Shown here one piece after another: positions 34,526 to 42,705 of a stretch of DNA of 64,000 nt; position 1 is the stretch's first letter; each line of letters opens with the position of its first letter. Made by a program: the position numbers and the translations under genes. The notes under the pieces were generated by a model, which searched no databases, was not told the DNA's origin, and saw nothing but the letters and a program-made list of their open reading frames with translations. This DNA is from Tropicimonas_B omnivorans (GTDB lineage Bacteria; Pseudomonadota; Alphaproteobacteria; Rhodobacterales; Rhodobacteraceae). The DNA lies in NCBI RefSeq assembly GCF_031846565.1, contig NZ_JAVRHL010000002.1, forward strand, positions 992,001 to 1,056,000. Reading direction: 5' to 3'.

Positions 34526-35710
34526 TCATCCCTCCGCGAGCTCCTCCAACTGCGGCAGGTCGACCTCCTCGCCGGCGGCAAGACACCGGCGGATCTTCAT
34601 GTGCACGCGGGCGGAATTGACCGTCTCGACCGCGGCGAGGCCGTGCGTGTCGAAGCGGGCGACTACGGTGTCCGAGATCGCAGTGTCGGTCGTCTCCGGC
34701 CCGGCGGCGTAGCCCGCGATTTGCAGCTTGCGGTCGCCCTGATCCGACCAGAACCACGGAACGGCGCCGTAGGCGGCTCTATCGTCGCCCGAGGCGATCC
34801 GCGCGGCGATGGATCGGGCGTGATCGGTCGCGGCCTGCACGCTTTCCAGCCGGATCGGCCGGCCCGTCCTCGGATCGGGAAAGCAGGCGCAATCCCCCAG
34901 AGCGGAGATCGCCGGATCGGAGGTCCGCAGACGGTCGTCGACCGTGATGCCGTTGCCGGTCTCGAGGCCCGCCTCCGCCGCAAGTTCCGCGTTCGGCTGG
35001 ACGCCGGCGGCCAGAAGCACGAAATCTGCCGCCACGCGCTCTCCGCTCGCAAGCGTCACGCCGCCCGCATCGACCGCTATTGCAGGCTGGCCGAAATACA
35101 GCTCGGCCCCCCAGCCGCGATGGAGCGCCGCGAAGGCGTCCGACATGATCGGGGACACCGCGCGCGCCATGAGCCGCGGCGCGGCTTCGATCACCGCGAC
35201 CTCATGGCCCTGTTTCAGCGCGACGGCGGCGAATTCCAGCCCGATGAAGCCGCCGCCGATCACCGCGATACGGCGCGGGGCGCCGAGACGGTCGCGCAGG
35301 GTCCGCGCGTCCGTCAGCGTGCGCAGATCGCAGGCATGCTCCAGCCCCTCGATGCGCGGGCGAACGTTGCGCGTGCCGGTGGCGAGGATCAACTGGCCAT
35401 AGGGCAGGGCGGTCTCTCCCGCAGGCCCGGAGACCTCGACCCGGCCCGCCGCGCGGTCGATCCGCAACACCGTCGTCTCGGGCAGATAGCTCACGTCCTT
35501 CGTCTCGAAGAAGCTCTGCGGCCGCAGCGCAAGCGCCTCGGGGTCGCCGTCCTTGAGGTACGCCTTGGACAAAGGCGGGCGCTGATAGGGCAGTCCCGGC
35601 TCCGTCCCGATCAGGGACACGGGACCGTCAAACCCGGCCTGCCGCAGGCTGATCGCGGCCTGAAGCCCGCCTTGCCCGGCGCCGACGATGACGACCGGTT
35701 CGCGGCTCAA
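34526..35710 (-). CDS. NAD(P)H:ferredoxin reductase (FAD-dependent, class I P450 partner)
   Basis: A 394-residue pyridine-nucleotide-disulphide-oxidoreductase-type flavoprotein of the putidaredoxin reductase group. 'VVIVGAGQGGLQAAISLRQ' binds FAD, 'GLPYQRPPLSKAYL' is the family block, 'RIAVIGGGFIGLEFAAVALK' binds NAD(P)H and 'ISALGDCACFPDP' is the second FAD contact. It passes electrons from NAD(P)H to the [2Fe-2S] ferredoxin encoded upstream and on to the P450. The start is TTG 35710, overlapping the ferredoxin stop; no ATG is closer. Confidence 0.9.
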   Translation of the reverse strand: MSREPVVIVGAGQGGLQAAISLRQAGFDGPVSLIGTEPGLPYQRPPLSKAYLKDGDPEALALRPQSFFETKDVSYLPETTVLRIDRAAGRVEVSGPAGETALPYGQLILATGTRNVRPRIEGLEHACDLRTLTDARTLRDRLGAPRRIAVIGGGFIGLEFAAVALKQGHEVAVIEAAPRLMARAVSPIMSDAFAALHRGWGAELYFGQPAIAVDAGGVTLASGERVAADFVLLAAGVQPNAELAAEAGLETGNGITVDDRLRTSDPAISALGDCACFPDPRTGRPIRLESVQAATDHARSIAARIASGDDRAAYGAVPWFWSDQGDRKLQIAGYAAGPETTDTAISDTVVARFDTHGLAAVETVNSARVHMKIRRCLAAGEEVDLPQLEELAEG

Positions 35711-36030
35711 ATCTGATCCTCGGGCAGGTGCACGACCAGGCCGTCGAGCTCGGGCGTCAGCTTGATCTGGCACGACAGGCGCGACCGCTCCGTCACCTCG
35801 GCGCTGGCGCCCTCCAGCATCTCGCCCTCTTCGTCGTGGCGGACGCCAACGGCGGCGGTCCAGGCGTCGTCCACGTAGCAATGGCAGGTGGCGCACATCA
35901 TCGCGCCGCCGCATTCACCGACGATGCCCTCGACATCGTTCGCGATGGCGGTATGCATGACGCTGGCGCCCTCTTCGGCGTCCACCGTGGTCTTGTCGCC
36001 GTCATGGCTGACATAGGTCACCTTGACCAT
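35707..36030 (-). CDS. [2Fe-2S] ferredoxin (adrenodoxin/putidaredoxin type)
   Basis: A 107-residue ferredoxin. The cluster Cys residues lie in 'GECGGAMMCATCHCYV' (C-x5-C-x2-C) with a fourth in 'RLSCQIKL' near residue 86. The length and the acidic C-terminal half match P450-type ferredoxins. GGGAGGAC precedes the start. It carries electrons between the reductase and the P450 of the same operon. Confidence 0.93.
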   Translation of the reverse strand: MVKVTYVSHDGDKTTVDAEEGASVMHTAIANDVEGIVGECGGAMMCATCHCYVDDAWTAAVGVRHDEEGEMLEGASAEVTERSRLSCQIKLTPELDGLVVHLPEDQI

Positions 36031-36070
36031 CTCGGTCCTCCCTGGAGTTTCGGATCGCGGGCCGGCGCGC

Positions 36071-37246
36071 TCAGTTCAGCACGACCGGCAGGGTGATCGG
36101 GCCGCGGAAGGCGAAGCCTTTCCAGATCACGTCGTCGCGGTGGGTCATCCGCATGTCCGGAAAGCGGTCGAACAGCAGCGGCAGGATGATCTTGCCGACT
36201 GTTCGCCTCGCCACGTGTGCGCCGGCGCAGTGATGCGGGCCGTTGCCGAACGCCTGGTGCGGGTTCTTGGCCCGGAAGACGAAGAACTCCTCGCCGTTCT
36301 CGAACAGCTCCTCGTCCCGGCAGGCGGAGGCCTGGATCGTCATCACAGTGTCGCCCTTGGGAATGTCAAAGCCGCCAAGCTCGGTGTCCTCGGTCACGAG
36401 GCGCGAGCTGATCTGGATCGGCGCGACCCAGCGGATCGCCTCCTCGAAGGCCTTGCCCCAGGCATCTTCCGCGCGGACTTGCGCAAGCTGGTCTGGATTG
36501 TCCAGAAGCCCGTAGACCGCGGTGGCGAGCGCGTCGCGCGGCTCGTTGATGCCGCCGCCGATGGCGATCTTGATGTTGGAATAGATCTGGCTCATCGGGA
36601 TCGGATCGTCTGCGTTGAGCATGATCGAAAAGGCGCTGCCGTCGTTCTCGGCCGCGCGCACGGGGCGCAATTCGTCGAAGAGCGCATCCATCTCGTCGTT
36701 CGCCGACTCCGAGGCGGCGAACGGCTCCGCCTTCCAGCCGTAATTGCCGGCGCCGTCGATCAGCCGCTGGGACCAGCGCTGCATCTGCTCGTCCGTGGCG
36801 TCGGGAATGCCGAGGATGTGCGCGAGAATGCGCGCAGCAAGCGGCCCGCAGAGCGCGGTGAAGAGGTCCACCGTCTCCCCGCGCGGCAGGCGCGAGATGT
36901 ATTCGTCCGCAAGGCTCTCGTAGAGCGGGTCCCAGTCGGCCTGAATGCGCTTGGGCGACAGCGCCGGCATGATCGCCTTGCGCTCGGCCATGTGTTCGGT
37001 CCCGTCCTTGCGCATCAGCGTGTGGGCGCGGAAGGCGGGCTTCATCGGGGTGTTCGGATCGTCGCTGCTGAACAGGACCGGATCGTCCTTGACCGCCTTG
37101 GTCAGGTGCGCCTTCGTCAGAAAGGTCCGGCCGGCGGCGGCGACCCGCGTCACCGGGCTCTCGGCGCGCAGGCGCCGATAGATCGGATACGGATCGTGCG
37201 TCAGTTGATCGAGCGTGATGCTCTCGTTCATCGGCGCGAGCGGCAT
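36071..37246 (-). CDS. Cytochrome P450
   Basis: A 391-residue soluble bacterial P450. The heme-thiolate loop is 'AFGNGPHHCAGAHVARR' with Cys 340; the K-helix ExxR is in 'FEEAIRW' (Glu 269, Arg 272). The I-helix reads 'IAIGGGINEPRDAL', without the usual acid-Thr pair that delivers protons to oxygen, so catalysis or substrate assistance may differ. ATG 37246 has GGGGGGAGGA upstream. Ferredoxin and reductase follow in the same operon, and a LysR gene diverges from it. In the catabolic context it probably hydroxylates or O-/N-demethylates an aromatic substrate on the way to homoprotocatechuate; the substrate is unknown. Confidence 0.92.
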   Translation of the reverse strand: MPLAPMNESITLDQLTHDPYPIYRRLRAESPVTRVAAAGRTFLTKAHLTKAVKDDPVLFSSDDPNTPMKPAFRAHTLMRKDGTEHMAERKAIMPALSPKRIQADWDPLYESLADEYISRLPRGETVDLFTALCGPLAARILAHILGIPDATDEQMQRWSQRLIDGAGNYGWKAEPFAASESANDEMDALFDELRPVRAAENDGSAFSIMLNADDPIPMSQIYSNIKIAIGGGINEPRDALATAVYGLLDNPDQLAQVRAEDAWGKAFEEAIRWVAPIQISSRLVTEDTELGGFDIPKGDTVMTIQASACRDEELFENGEEFFVFRAKNPHQAFGNGPHHCAGAHVARRTVGKIILPLLFDRFPDMRMTHRDDVIWKGFAFRGPITLPVVLN

Positions 37247-37311
37247 CGCGTCCTCCCCCCAAGAATCTCCTCGGCCCATGGATACGATCAGAGGTCTATG
37301 CGGGACCACGC

Positions 37312-37333
37312 GATGGAATTATTATCATCCATC
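37312..37333. promoter_or_regulatory. Inverted repeat in the P450/LysR divergent spacer
   Basis: GATGG (37312-37316) and CCATC (37329-37333) flank a 12-base AT-rich centre. Such a dyad between a LysR-type gene and its divergent target often holds the regulator's binding site. Confidence 0.3.
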
Positions 37334-37354
37334 AAAGAATTCGATGGAGGCCGC

Positions 37355-38248
37355 ATGCCAGTCCCCGATCCACGAAGCCTCGATTTCGCCGCGCTGGAGA
37401 CGCTGCGCCTCGTTCACACGCTGGGCTCGTTCACCGCCGCGGCCGAGGTGCTGGACGTGAACCAATCCGCGGTGAGCTACACGATCGCCAAGCTGCGCAG
37501 CTGTTTCGGCGATCCGCTTTTCGTGCGGGAGGGCGGCCGCCAGGTCCCGACCGAGCGATGCGAAGGGCTGATCGCGCACGCCCAGGGGATGCTCGACACG
37601 CTGGACGACATGGTCGAGCCAGACACGTTCGATCCGGCAAACTCCGAACACACCGTCACCCTCGCGTGCAACTTCTACGAACGTATCCTGCTGATCCCGA
37701 AGATCGTCGCGGCGTTGCGCGCTCAGGCCCCGCGCCTTCGGATCAATGTGATCAACTCACTCGGCGACGGGCACCTGCGGCTTCTGCGGCGCGAGGCGGA
37801 CTTGCTCATCGGCCCGTTCGGGCGGGCCGAGTCGGGCTTTCATTCCAGGCGTCTTCACGAAGAACGGTATGCCTGTCTGATGGACCCGGGCCACCCGGCC
37901 GCCGGGAAGCCTCTGGATGAGGCAGCCTATCTGTCGCTCAATCATATCCTGATCGATTACAACGGAACGTGGAAATCGGCGTATCTCAAGGAGATAGAAG
38001 CCGCTGGCCACACGCTGCGTCCGGCGATTACGGCGCCCAGCCCGGCCGGGATTGCCAGGATGGTCGCGGCGTCCGATCTCGTTGCGACCGTCCCCCGCCG
38101 CATGGGTGAAGCGATTTCCGACGGGCTGGCGATCCGGGAAAGCCCGTTTCCGGGGACCTTCGACATTTCGGTGGTCTGGACCGCTCGGGTCAACGCCTCT
38201 GCGCGGCACGCCTGGCTGAGGGAGAGGGTTTTCGCTGCCTGTCGCTGA
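37355..38248 (+). CDS. LysR family transcriptional regulator
   Basis: A 297-residue LysR-type protein. The N-terminal HTH is 'LVHTLGSFTAAAEVLDVNQS' followed by 'AVSYTIAKLRSCFGDPLFVR'; the effector domain begins near residue 90 ('TVTLACNFYERILLIPKIVA'). ATG 37355 with TGGAGG upstream gives the normal short N-terminus; ATG 37298 would add 19 residues without a good site. It diverges from the P450 operon over about 110 bp and most likely controls it in response to an aromatic effector. Confidence 0.87.
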   Translation: MPVPDPRSLDFAALETLRLVHTLGSFTAAAEVLDVNQSAVSYTIAKLRSCFGDPLFVREGGRQVPTERCEGLIAHAQGMLDTLDDMVEPDTFDPANSEHTVTLACNFYERILLIPKIVAALRAQAPRLRINVINSLGDGHLRLLRREADLLIGPFGRAESGFHSRRLHEERYACLMDPGHPAAGKPLDEAAYLSLNHILIDYNGTWKSAYLKEIEAAGHTLRPAITAPSPAGIARMVAASDLVATVPRRMGEAISDGLAIRESPFPGTFDISVVWTARVNASARHAWLRERVFAACR

Positions 38249-38257
38249 CCGCCGGTC

Positions 38258-38695
38258 TCAGCCCTTCGCGCCGGGATCGATGCGCGCCAGAAGGTTCAGA
38301 AGCGTCTCGTAATCGTCGGCTCCGAGCGTTGCCTTGAACCATTCGACAATGCGCGCGGCCTCGTCCGCGCGGTCGTCGATGATCTTCTGTCCGGAGGGCG
38401 TGATCTCGATGAAGTGGCGGCGGCGGTCGGCGTCGTCGCGGGTCTGGGTCACGAAGCCCTTTTCGCGAAGGGTCGCGGCAATTCGGGTCAGGCTGGGAAA
38501 CAGCAGGCTTGAGCGGTCGGCCAGCGTCTTGGCGTCGAGGCGGCCATATTCCGACAGGACCCGCAGGACGCGCCATTGCTGTTCGGTGATGCCGGTCTCG
38601 GCCAGCATCTCGCGGATCGGCGCCATAACGCCTTCGCGGGCGCGGATGAGTGCGATCGGCAGGGACCGCTCTGTCGAGGGAAGTTTCGAGGTCAT
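38258..38695 (-). CDS. hpaR: MarR family regulator, HpaR-type (homoprotocatechuate degradation)
   Basis: A 145-residue MarR protein. The winged helix is 'GITEQQWRVLRVLSEYGRLD', then 'ADRSSLLFPSLTRIAATLRE' and 'RDDADRRRHFIEITPSG'. Length and sequence fit HpaR/HpcR, the repressor of homoprotocatechuate operons. It is transcribed away from hpaF, sharing a ~110-bp spacer with the TTAACACGTTAA site at 38784-38795. It would release DNA when homoprotocatechuate or a related arylacetate binds. Matching sites upstream of tctC and dctP suggest a wider regulon. Confidence 0.85.
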   Translation of the reverse strand: MTSKLPSTERSLPIALIRAREGVMAPIREMLAETGITEQQWRVLRVLSEYGRLDAKTLADRSSLLFPSLTRIAATLREKGFVTQTRDDADRRRHFIEITPSGQKIIDDRADEAARIVEWFKATLGADDYETLLNLLARIDPGAKG

Positions 38696-38783
38696 GGCCG
38701 CCTTCGCATATTTCGTCCTGTCGGCATTGCACAGAGTTCACACACTTGACAACGTGGGACCGGTATACTTAACGTCGCAACAG

Positions 38784-38795
38784 TTAACACGTTAA
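38784..38795. promoter_or_regulatory. Putative HpaR operator before hpaF
   Basis: TTAACACGTTAA lies 9 bp before the hpaF start codon. A second, spaced dyad (TTAACG at 38769, GTTAA ending 38787) overlaps it. TTGACA at 38746-38751 may be a -35 element for hpaF. The site lies between divergent hpaR and hpaF and can serve both. Confidence 0.65.
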
Positions 38796-38804
38796 GGATA
38801 TCTC

Positions 38805-39194
38805 GTGCCTCACATTCACATCGAATATTCGGCCAATCTGGACGGCGCGGTGGACATGGGCACGGTGTGCGAGGCGATCCGCGCGGCCGCGGCCGGGATC
38901 GAGGCGTTTCCCATGCCCGGCATACGGGTCCGCGCGATCCGTGTCGATCACGTTGCGATGGCAGACGGCGATCCGAAACACGGCTTCGTCGATCTGTCCG
39001 TTCGCTTGCGCGCCGGGCGCAGCGATGCAGTGAAATCCGATGCTCTCGCGAAGATCTTTGCAGCGCTCGAAACGGCGATGACCCCCGTTCTCGCCGCCCG
39101 GTCCGTCGCCCTGTCGGCGGAAATCCGTGATATCGACGCAGGCCTTTCACTGAAGTCCGGAAACGTGCGCGATCACCTGGAGGAGGCCCAATGA
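38805..39194 (+). CDS. hpaF: 5-carboxymethyl-2-hydroxymuconate delta-isomerase
   Basis: A 129-residue tautomerase-superfamily enzyme whose N-terminal Pro 2 ('MPHIHIEYSANLD') is the catalytic base after Met removal. 'RVRAIRVDHVAMADGDPKHG' and 'FVDLSVRLRAGRS' are conserved CHMI blocks. It isomerises 5-carboxymethyl-2-hydroxymuconate to 5-oxo-pent-3-ene-1,2,5-tricarboxylate in the homoprotocatechuate meta-cleavage pathway. It is the first gene of the operon, 9 bp after the HpaR site, and overlaps hpaE by ATGA. Confidence 0.92.
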   Translation: MPHIHIEYSANLDGAVDMGTVCEAIRAAAAGIEAFPMPGIRVRAIRVDHVAMADGDPKHGFVDLSVRLRAGRSDAVKSDALAKIFAALETAMTPVLAARSVALSAEIRDIDAGLSLKSGNVRDHLEEAQ

Positions 39195-40702
39195 CGGCGC
39201 TCGACGACAACATCGCCAAGCTGGAAGGTCATCTTGGCCGCTTCCGCGAAACCGGCATCCGCAATCGCATCGGCGGGGAGGATTCCGGCGGCTCCGGCGG
39301 CACGTTCCAGACCCGCTCCCCGGTCGATCGCAGCGTGATCTGCGACGTCGCCCACGGGACGGCGGCGGATATCGACGCGGCGGCCACGGCCGCGCACGAG
39401 GCCTTCGCCGGTTGGCGTGACATGCCCGCGCTCGAGCGCAAGAAGATCCTGATCCGCGTCGCCGAAGGGATCGAGGCGCGCTCTGAGGAAATCGCGCTCT
39501 GCGAGTGCTGGGATACCGGCCAGGCTTACAAGTTCATGTCCAAGGCGGCGCTGCGCGGGGCGGAGAACTTCCGCTACTTCGCAGATCAGGTGGTACAGGC
39601 GCGCGATGGCCAGCACCTCAAATCGCCGACGCTGATGAACATCACCACCCGCGTGCCGATCGGCCCGGTGGGGGTGATCACGCCGTGGAACACCCCCTTC
39701 ATGCTGTCGACGTGGAAGATCGCGCCGGCGCTCGCGGCCGGCTGCACGGTCGTTCACAAACCGGCCGAAGCCTCCCCGCTGACCGCGCGCCTCCTGGTGG
39801 AGATCGCCGAGGAGGCGGGCCTTCCGCCGGGCGTTCTGAACACCGTGAACGGGTTCGGCGAGGATGCCGGAAAGGCGCTCTGCGAGCATCCGAAAATCAA
39901 GGCCATCGCCTTTGTCGGCGAGTCGCGGACCGGCAGCCTGATCACCAAGCAGGGCGCCGACACGCTCAAGCGCAACCACCTGGAGCTTGGCGGCAAGAAC
40001 CCCGTGATCGTGTTCGACGATGCCGATCTCGACCGCGCGCTCGATGCGGTGATCTTCATGATCTACTCGATCAACGGTGAGCGCTGCACCTCGTCCTCGC
40101 GCCTTCTGGTGCAGGACAGCATCCGCGCGGAGTTCGAGGCCAGGCTCATCGAGCGGGTCGACAAAATCCGCGTGGGCCATCCGCTCGATCCCGCGACCGA
40201 GATCGGGCCGCTCGTCACGGAAGAGCACTTCAACAAGGTCACGAGCTATTTCGACACCGCGCGCGAGGACGGCGCGACGGTCGCCGCCGGCGGCGAGACC
40301 GTGGGCGAGGAGGGCTATTTCGTCCGGCCCACGCTCTTCACCGACGCAAGCAATGACATGCGGATTGCGCAGGAAGAGATCTTCGGGCCCGTCCTGACCT
40401 CGATCCCGTTCTCGATCGAGGACGAGGCGCTGCAGATCGCAAATGACATCCCCTACGGCCTGACGGGCTATGTCTGGACCAACGATCTGACCCGCGCGCT
40501 ACGCTTCACCGACAGGCTGGACGCGGGGATGATCTGGGTGAACTCCGAGAACGTGCGCCACCTGCCGACACCCTTCGGCGGCGTGAAGGCCAGCGGCATC
40601 GGCCGCGACGGCGGTGACTGGTCCTTCGACTTCTACATGGAACAGAAGCACATCGGCTTCGCCACCGGGCAGCACAGGATCACCCGGCTGGGAGCAGGCT
40701 GA
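39191..40702 (+). CDS. hpaE: 5-carboxymethyl-2-hydroxymuconate semialdehyde dehydrogenase
   Basis: A 503-residue ALDH. 'GVITPWNTPFMLSTWKIAPA', 'FVGESRTGSLITKQGADTLK', Glu in 'LELGGKNPVIVFDDADLD' and Cys in 'SINGERCTSSSRLLVQ' are visible; 'INGERCT' is typical of the HpaE group. It oxidises the ring-cleavage semialdehyde to the muconate. It sits between hpaF and hpaD in the usual order. Confidence 0.92.
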   Translation: MTALDDNIAKLEGHLGRFRETGIRNRIGGEDSGGSGGTFQTRSPVDRSVICDVAHGTAADIDAAATAAHEAFAGWRDMPALERKKILIRVAEGIEARSEEIALCECWDTGQAYKFMSKAALRGAENFRYFADQVVQARDGQHLKSPTLMNITTRVPIGPVGVITPWNTPFMLSTWKIAPALAAGCTVVHKPAEASPLTARLLVEIAEEAGLPPGVLNTVNGFGEDAGKALCEHPKIKAIAFVGESRTGSLITKQGADTLKRNHLELGGKNPVIVFDDADLDRALDAVIFMIYSINGERCTSSSRLLVQDSIRAEFEARLIERVDKIRVGHPLDPATEIGPLVTEEHFNKVTSYFDTAREDGATVAAGGETVGEEGYFVRPTLFTDASNDMRIAQEEIFGPVLTSIPFSIEDEALQIANDIPYGLTGYVWTNDLTRALRFTDRLDAGMIWVNSENVRHLPTPFGGVKASGIGRDGGDWSFDFYMEQKHIGFATGQHRITRLGAG

Positions 40703-40772
40703 CGAGCGCGCCGTCCCCGCGGTCCCTTTTGCCCACCTGCCTTACCGCCCTTTCGGATACGAGGAGAGTCCA

Positions 40773-41756
40773 ATGCCCGTTCCCGCCGCAAATCTCTACC
40801 CGGACTTCAATACGATCCGGCTCAGCCATGTCTGCCTGAACGTGAAGGACCTGGCTGCCTCGAAGACGTTCTACACCGAGATCCTCGGTCTTCAGATCAC
40901 CGACGAGGATGACACCCGCGTCTATCTGCGCGCGATGGAAGAACGCGGCCACCACTGCATCATCCTGCAAGCGTCTGACCAGCCGGGCACGGTCGAGGTT
41001 ATGGGCTTCAAGACCTTCGACGAGGACGACCTCGACAGGGCGAAGGCCTATTTCGAGGCCAGGGGCCGGCCGACGGAGTGGGTGGAACGGCCCTATCAGG
41101 GCAAGACGCTTCTGACCTCGGACAACATGGGCATACCGCTGGAGTTCTATCACAAGATGGATCGGCTGGAGCCGATCCATCAGAAATACGCGCTTTATCG
41201 CGGGGTGAAGCCGCTTCGGATCGACCACTTCAACGTCTTCAGCAGCGATGTCGACGCCTCGGTCGCGTTCTACAGCGATTTCGGCTTCCGCGTGACCGAA
41301 TACACCGAGGACGAAGAGAGCAAGAAGCTCTGGGCCGCGTGGATGCACCGCAAGGGAGGCGTGCACGACATGGCCTTCACCAACGGCACCGGCCCGCGCA
41401 TGCATCACGTCGCGTTCTGGGTGCCGACCCCGCTCAACATCATCGACCTGCTCGACCTGATGGCGACGAGCGGCTTCGTGAAGAACATCGAGCGCGGGCC
41501 GGGCCGGCACGGCATCTCCAACGCCTTCTTCCTCTATGCCCTCGACCCCGACGGCCACCGGATCGAGATCTACTGCTCGGATTACCAGACGGTCGATCCC
41601 GACCTCGAACCGATCAAGTGGGACCTCAAGGATCCGCAGCGCCAGACCCTCTGGGGCGCGCCGGCGCCGGAAAGCTGGTTCAAGCACGGCACGACCTTCT
41701 CCGGGGTGGAGACGAAGGACTCGCAGATGAAGGCCACGCCGATCGTCGCTCCATGA
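40773..41756 (+). CDS. hpaD: 3,4-dihydroxyphenylacetate (homoprotocatechuate) 2,3-dioxygenase
   Basis: A 327-residue two-domain vicinal-oxygen-chelate extradiol dioxygenase. The metal ligands are His 152 ('LRIDHFNVFS'), His 212 ('MHHVAFWV') and Glu 265 ('GHRIEIYCSD'). The second-sphere residues known from Brevibacterium HPCD are also present: His 198 ('GGVHDMAF'), His 246 ('GRHGISN') and Tyr 255 ('LYALDPDG'). It opens the ring of homoprotocatechuate next to the hydroxyls with O2. ATG 40773 follows GAGGAGAG; the upstream open frame overlaps hpaE and is not used. The metal (Fe or Mn) cannot be read from sequence. Confidence 0.95.
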   Translation: MPVPAANLYPDFNTIRLSHVCLNVKDLAASKTFYTEILGLQITDEDDTRVYLRAMEERGHHCIILQASDQPGTVEVMGFKTFDEDDLDRAKAYFEARGRPTEWVERPYQGKTLLTSDNMGIPLEFYHKMDRLEPIHQKYALYRGVKPLRIDHFNVFSSDVDASVAFYSDFGFRVTEYTEDEESKKLWAAWMHRKGGVHDMAFTNGTGPRMHHVAFWVPTPLNIIDLLDLMATSGFVKNIERGPGRHGISNAFFLYALDPDGHRIEIYCSDYQTVDPDLEPIKWDLKDPQRQTLWGAPAPESWFKHGTTFSGVETKDSQMKATPIVAP

Positions 41757-42705
41757 CCGGGCTCGATCACGAAAGGCCCGCGCTTCTGCGCCAGGCGGCG
41801 CTCGTCGGGGGCTCCTGGATCGACGCGGGCGGCACCGGCATCGCCGTGACCGATCCCGCGGACGGTGCGACGCTGGGGCATGTGCCGGACCTCGGCGCGG
41901 CCGAGACGCGCGCGGCCATCGACGCGGCCGCCGCGGCGCAGAAGGACTGGGCCGCGCGCACCGCGAAGGAGCGCGGCGCCGTCATCCGCCGCTGGTTCGA
42001 GCTCAGCGGCAACGCGCCGTTCCTCGTCTTCGACGACGCCGATCTGGACGCGTCGGTCGAGGGCGCTCTGGTCGCGAAGTTCCGCAACAACGGGCAGACC
42101 TGCGTTTGCGCCAACCGCATCTACGTGCAGTCGGGCGTCTACGACGCCTTCGCGGACAGGCTCGCGGCACGGCTGCCGGACATGCGCACCGGCAACGGGG
42201 TCGAGGACGGCGTCGCCTTCGGCCCGCTGATCGACGCGGCGGCGGCGGCGAAGGTCGCCGAACACGTCGCCGACGCCACGGCCGGGGGGCTCGGATCCTC
42301 CTCGGAGGCAAGGCCCACGCGCTCGGCGGCAATTTCTACGAGCCGACCGTGCTGACCGGCGTCACCCACGCCATGGCTATCGCCCGCGAGGAAACCTTCG
42401 GCCCGGTCGCGCCGCTCTTTCGCTTCGAGACGGAAGCCGAGGCCGTCGCGGCGGCGAACGACACCGAAATCGGCCTCGCCGCCTACGTCTTCAGCCGCGA
42501 ACACGCGGGCGTCTGGCGCGTGTCCGAAGCGCTTGAGGCCGGCATGGTCGGGGTCAACACCGGCCTCATCTCCACCGCGGAGGCGCCCTTCGGCGGCATC
42601 AAGGCGTCGGGCCTCGGCCGCGAAGGATCGCGCCACGGGCTCGATGATTACCTCGAGGTGAAGTACATCTGCATGGGCGGCATCGAACCGGAGCGGGTTG
42701 CATGA
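41753..42705 (+). pseudogene. Succinate-semialdehyde dehydrogenase remnant (large internal deletion and frameshift)
   Basis: N- and C-terminal parts of a GabD-type ALDH are joined. The start 'LRQAALVGGSWIDAGGTGIA' runs to 'KERGAVIRRWFELSG' and then jumps to 'NAPFLVFDDADLD', skipping about 190 residues that include the coenzyme-binding core and the catalytic Glu. The junction is at a GAGCTC around 41999-42004, likely microhomology. The catalytic Cys in 'NNGQTCVCANRIYV' remains. Near 42287 one base is missing in a G run, and the C-terminal part ('NFYEPTVLTGVTHAMAIARE') continues in another frame to 42705. It cannot be active. Succinate semialdehyde, the end product of the pathway, must be oxidised by an enzyme encoded elsewhere. 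Confidence 0.88.

Noticed and set aside
42106..42705. Stand-alone short aldehyde dehydrogenase starting at 42106
   Set aside because: It is the C-terminal part of the frameshifted gabD remnant; the 5' part of that frame is a shadow of the N-terminal piece.
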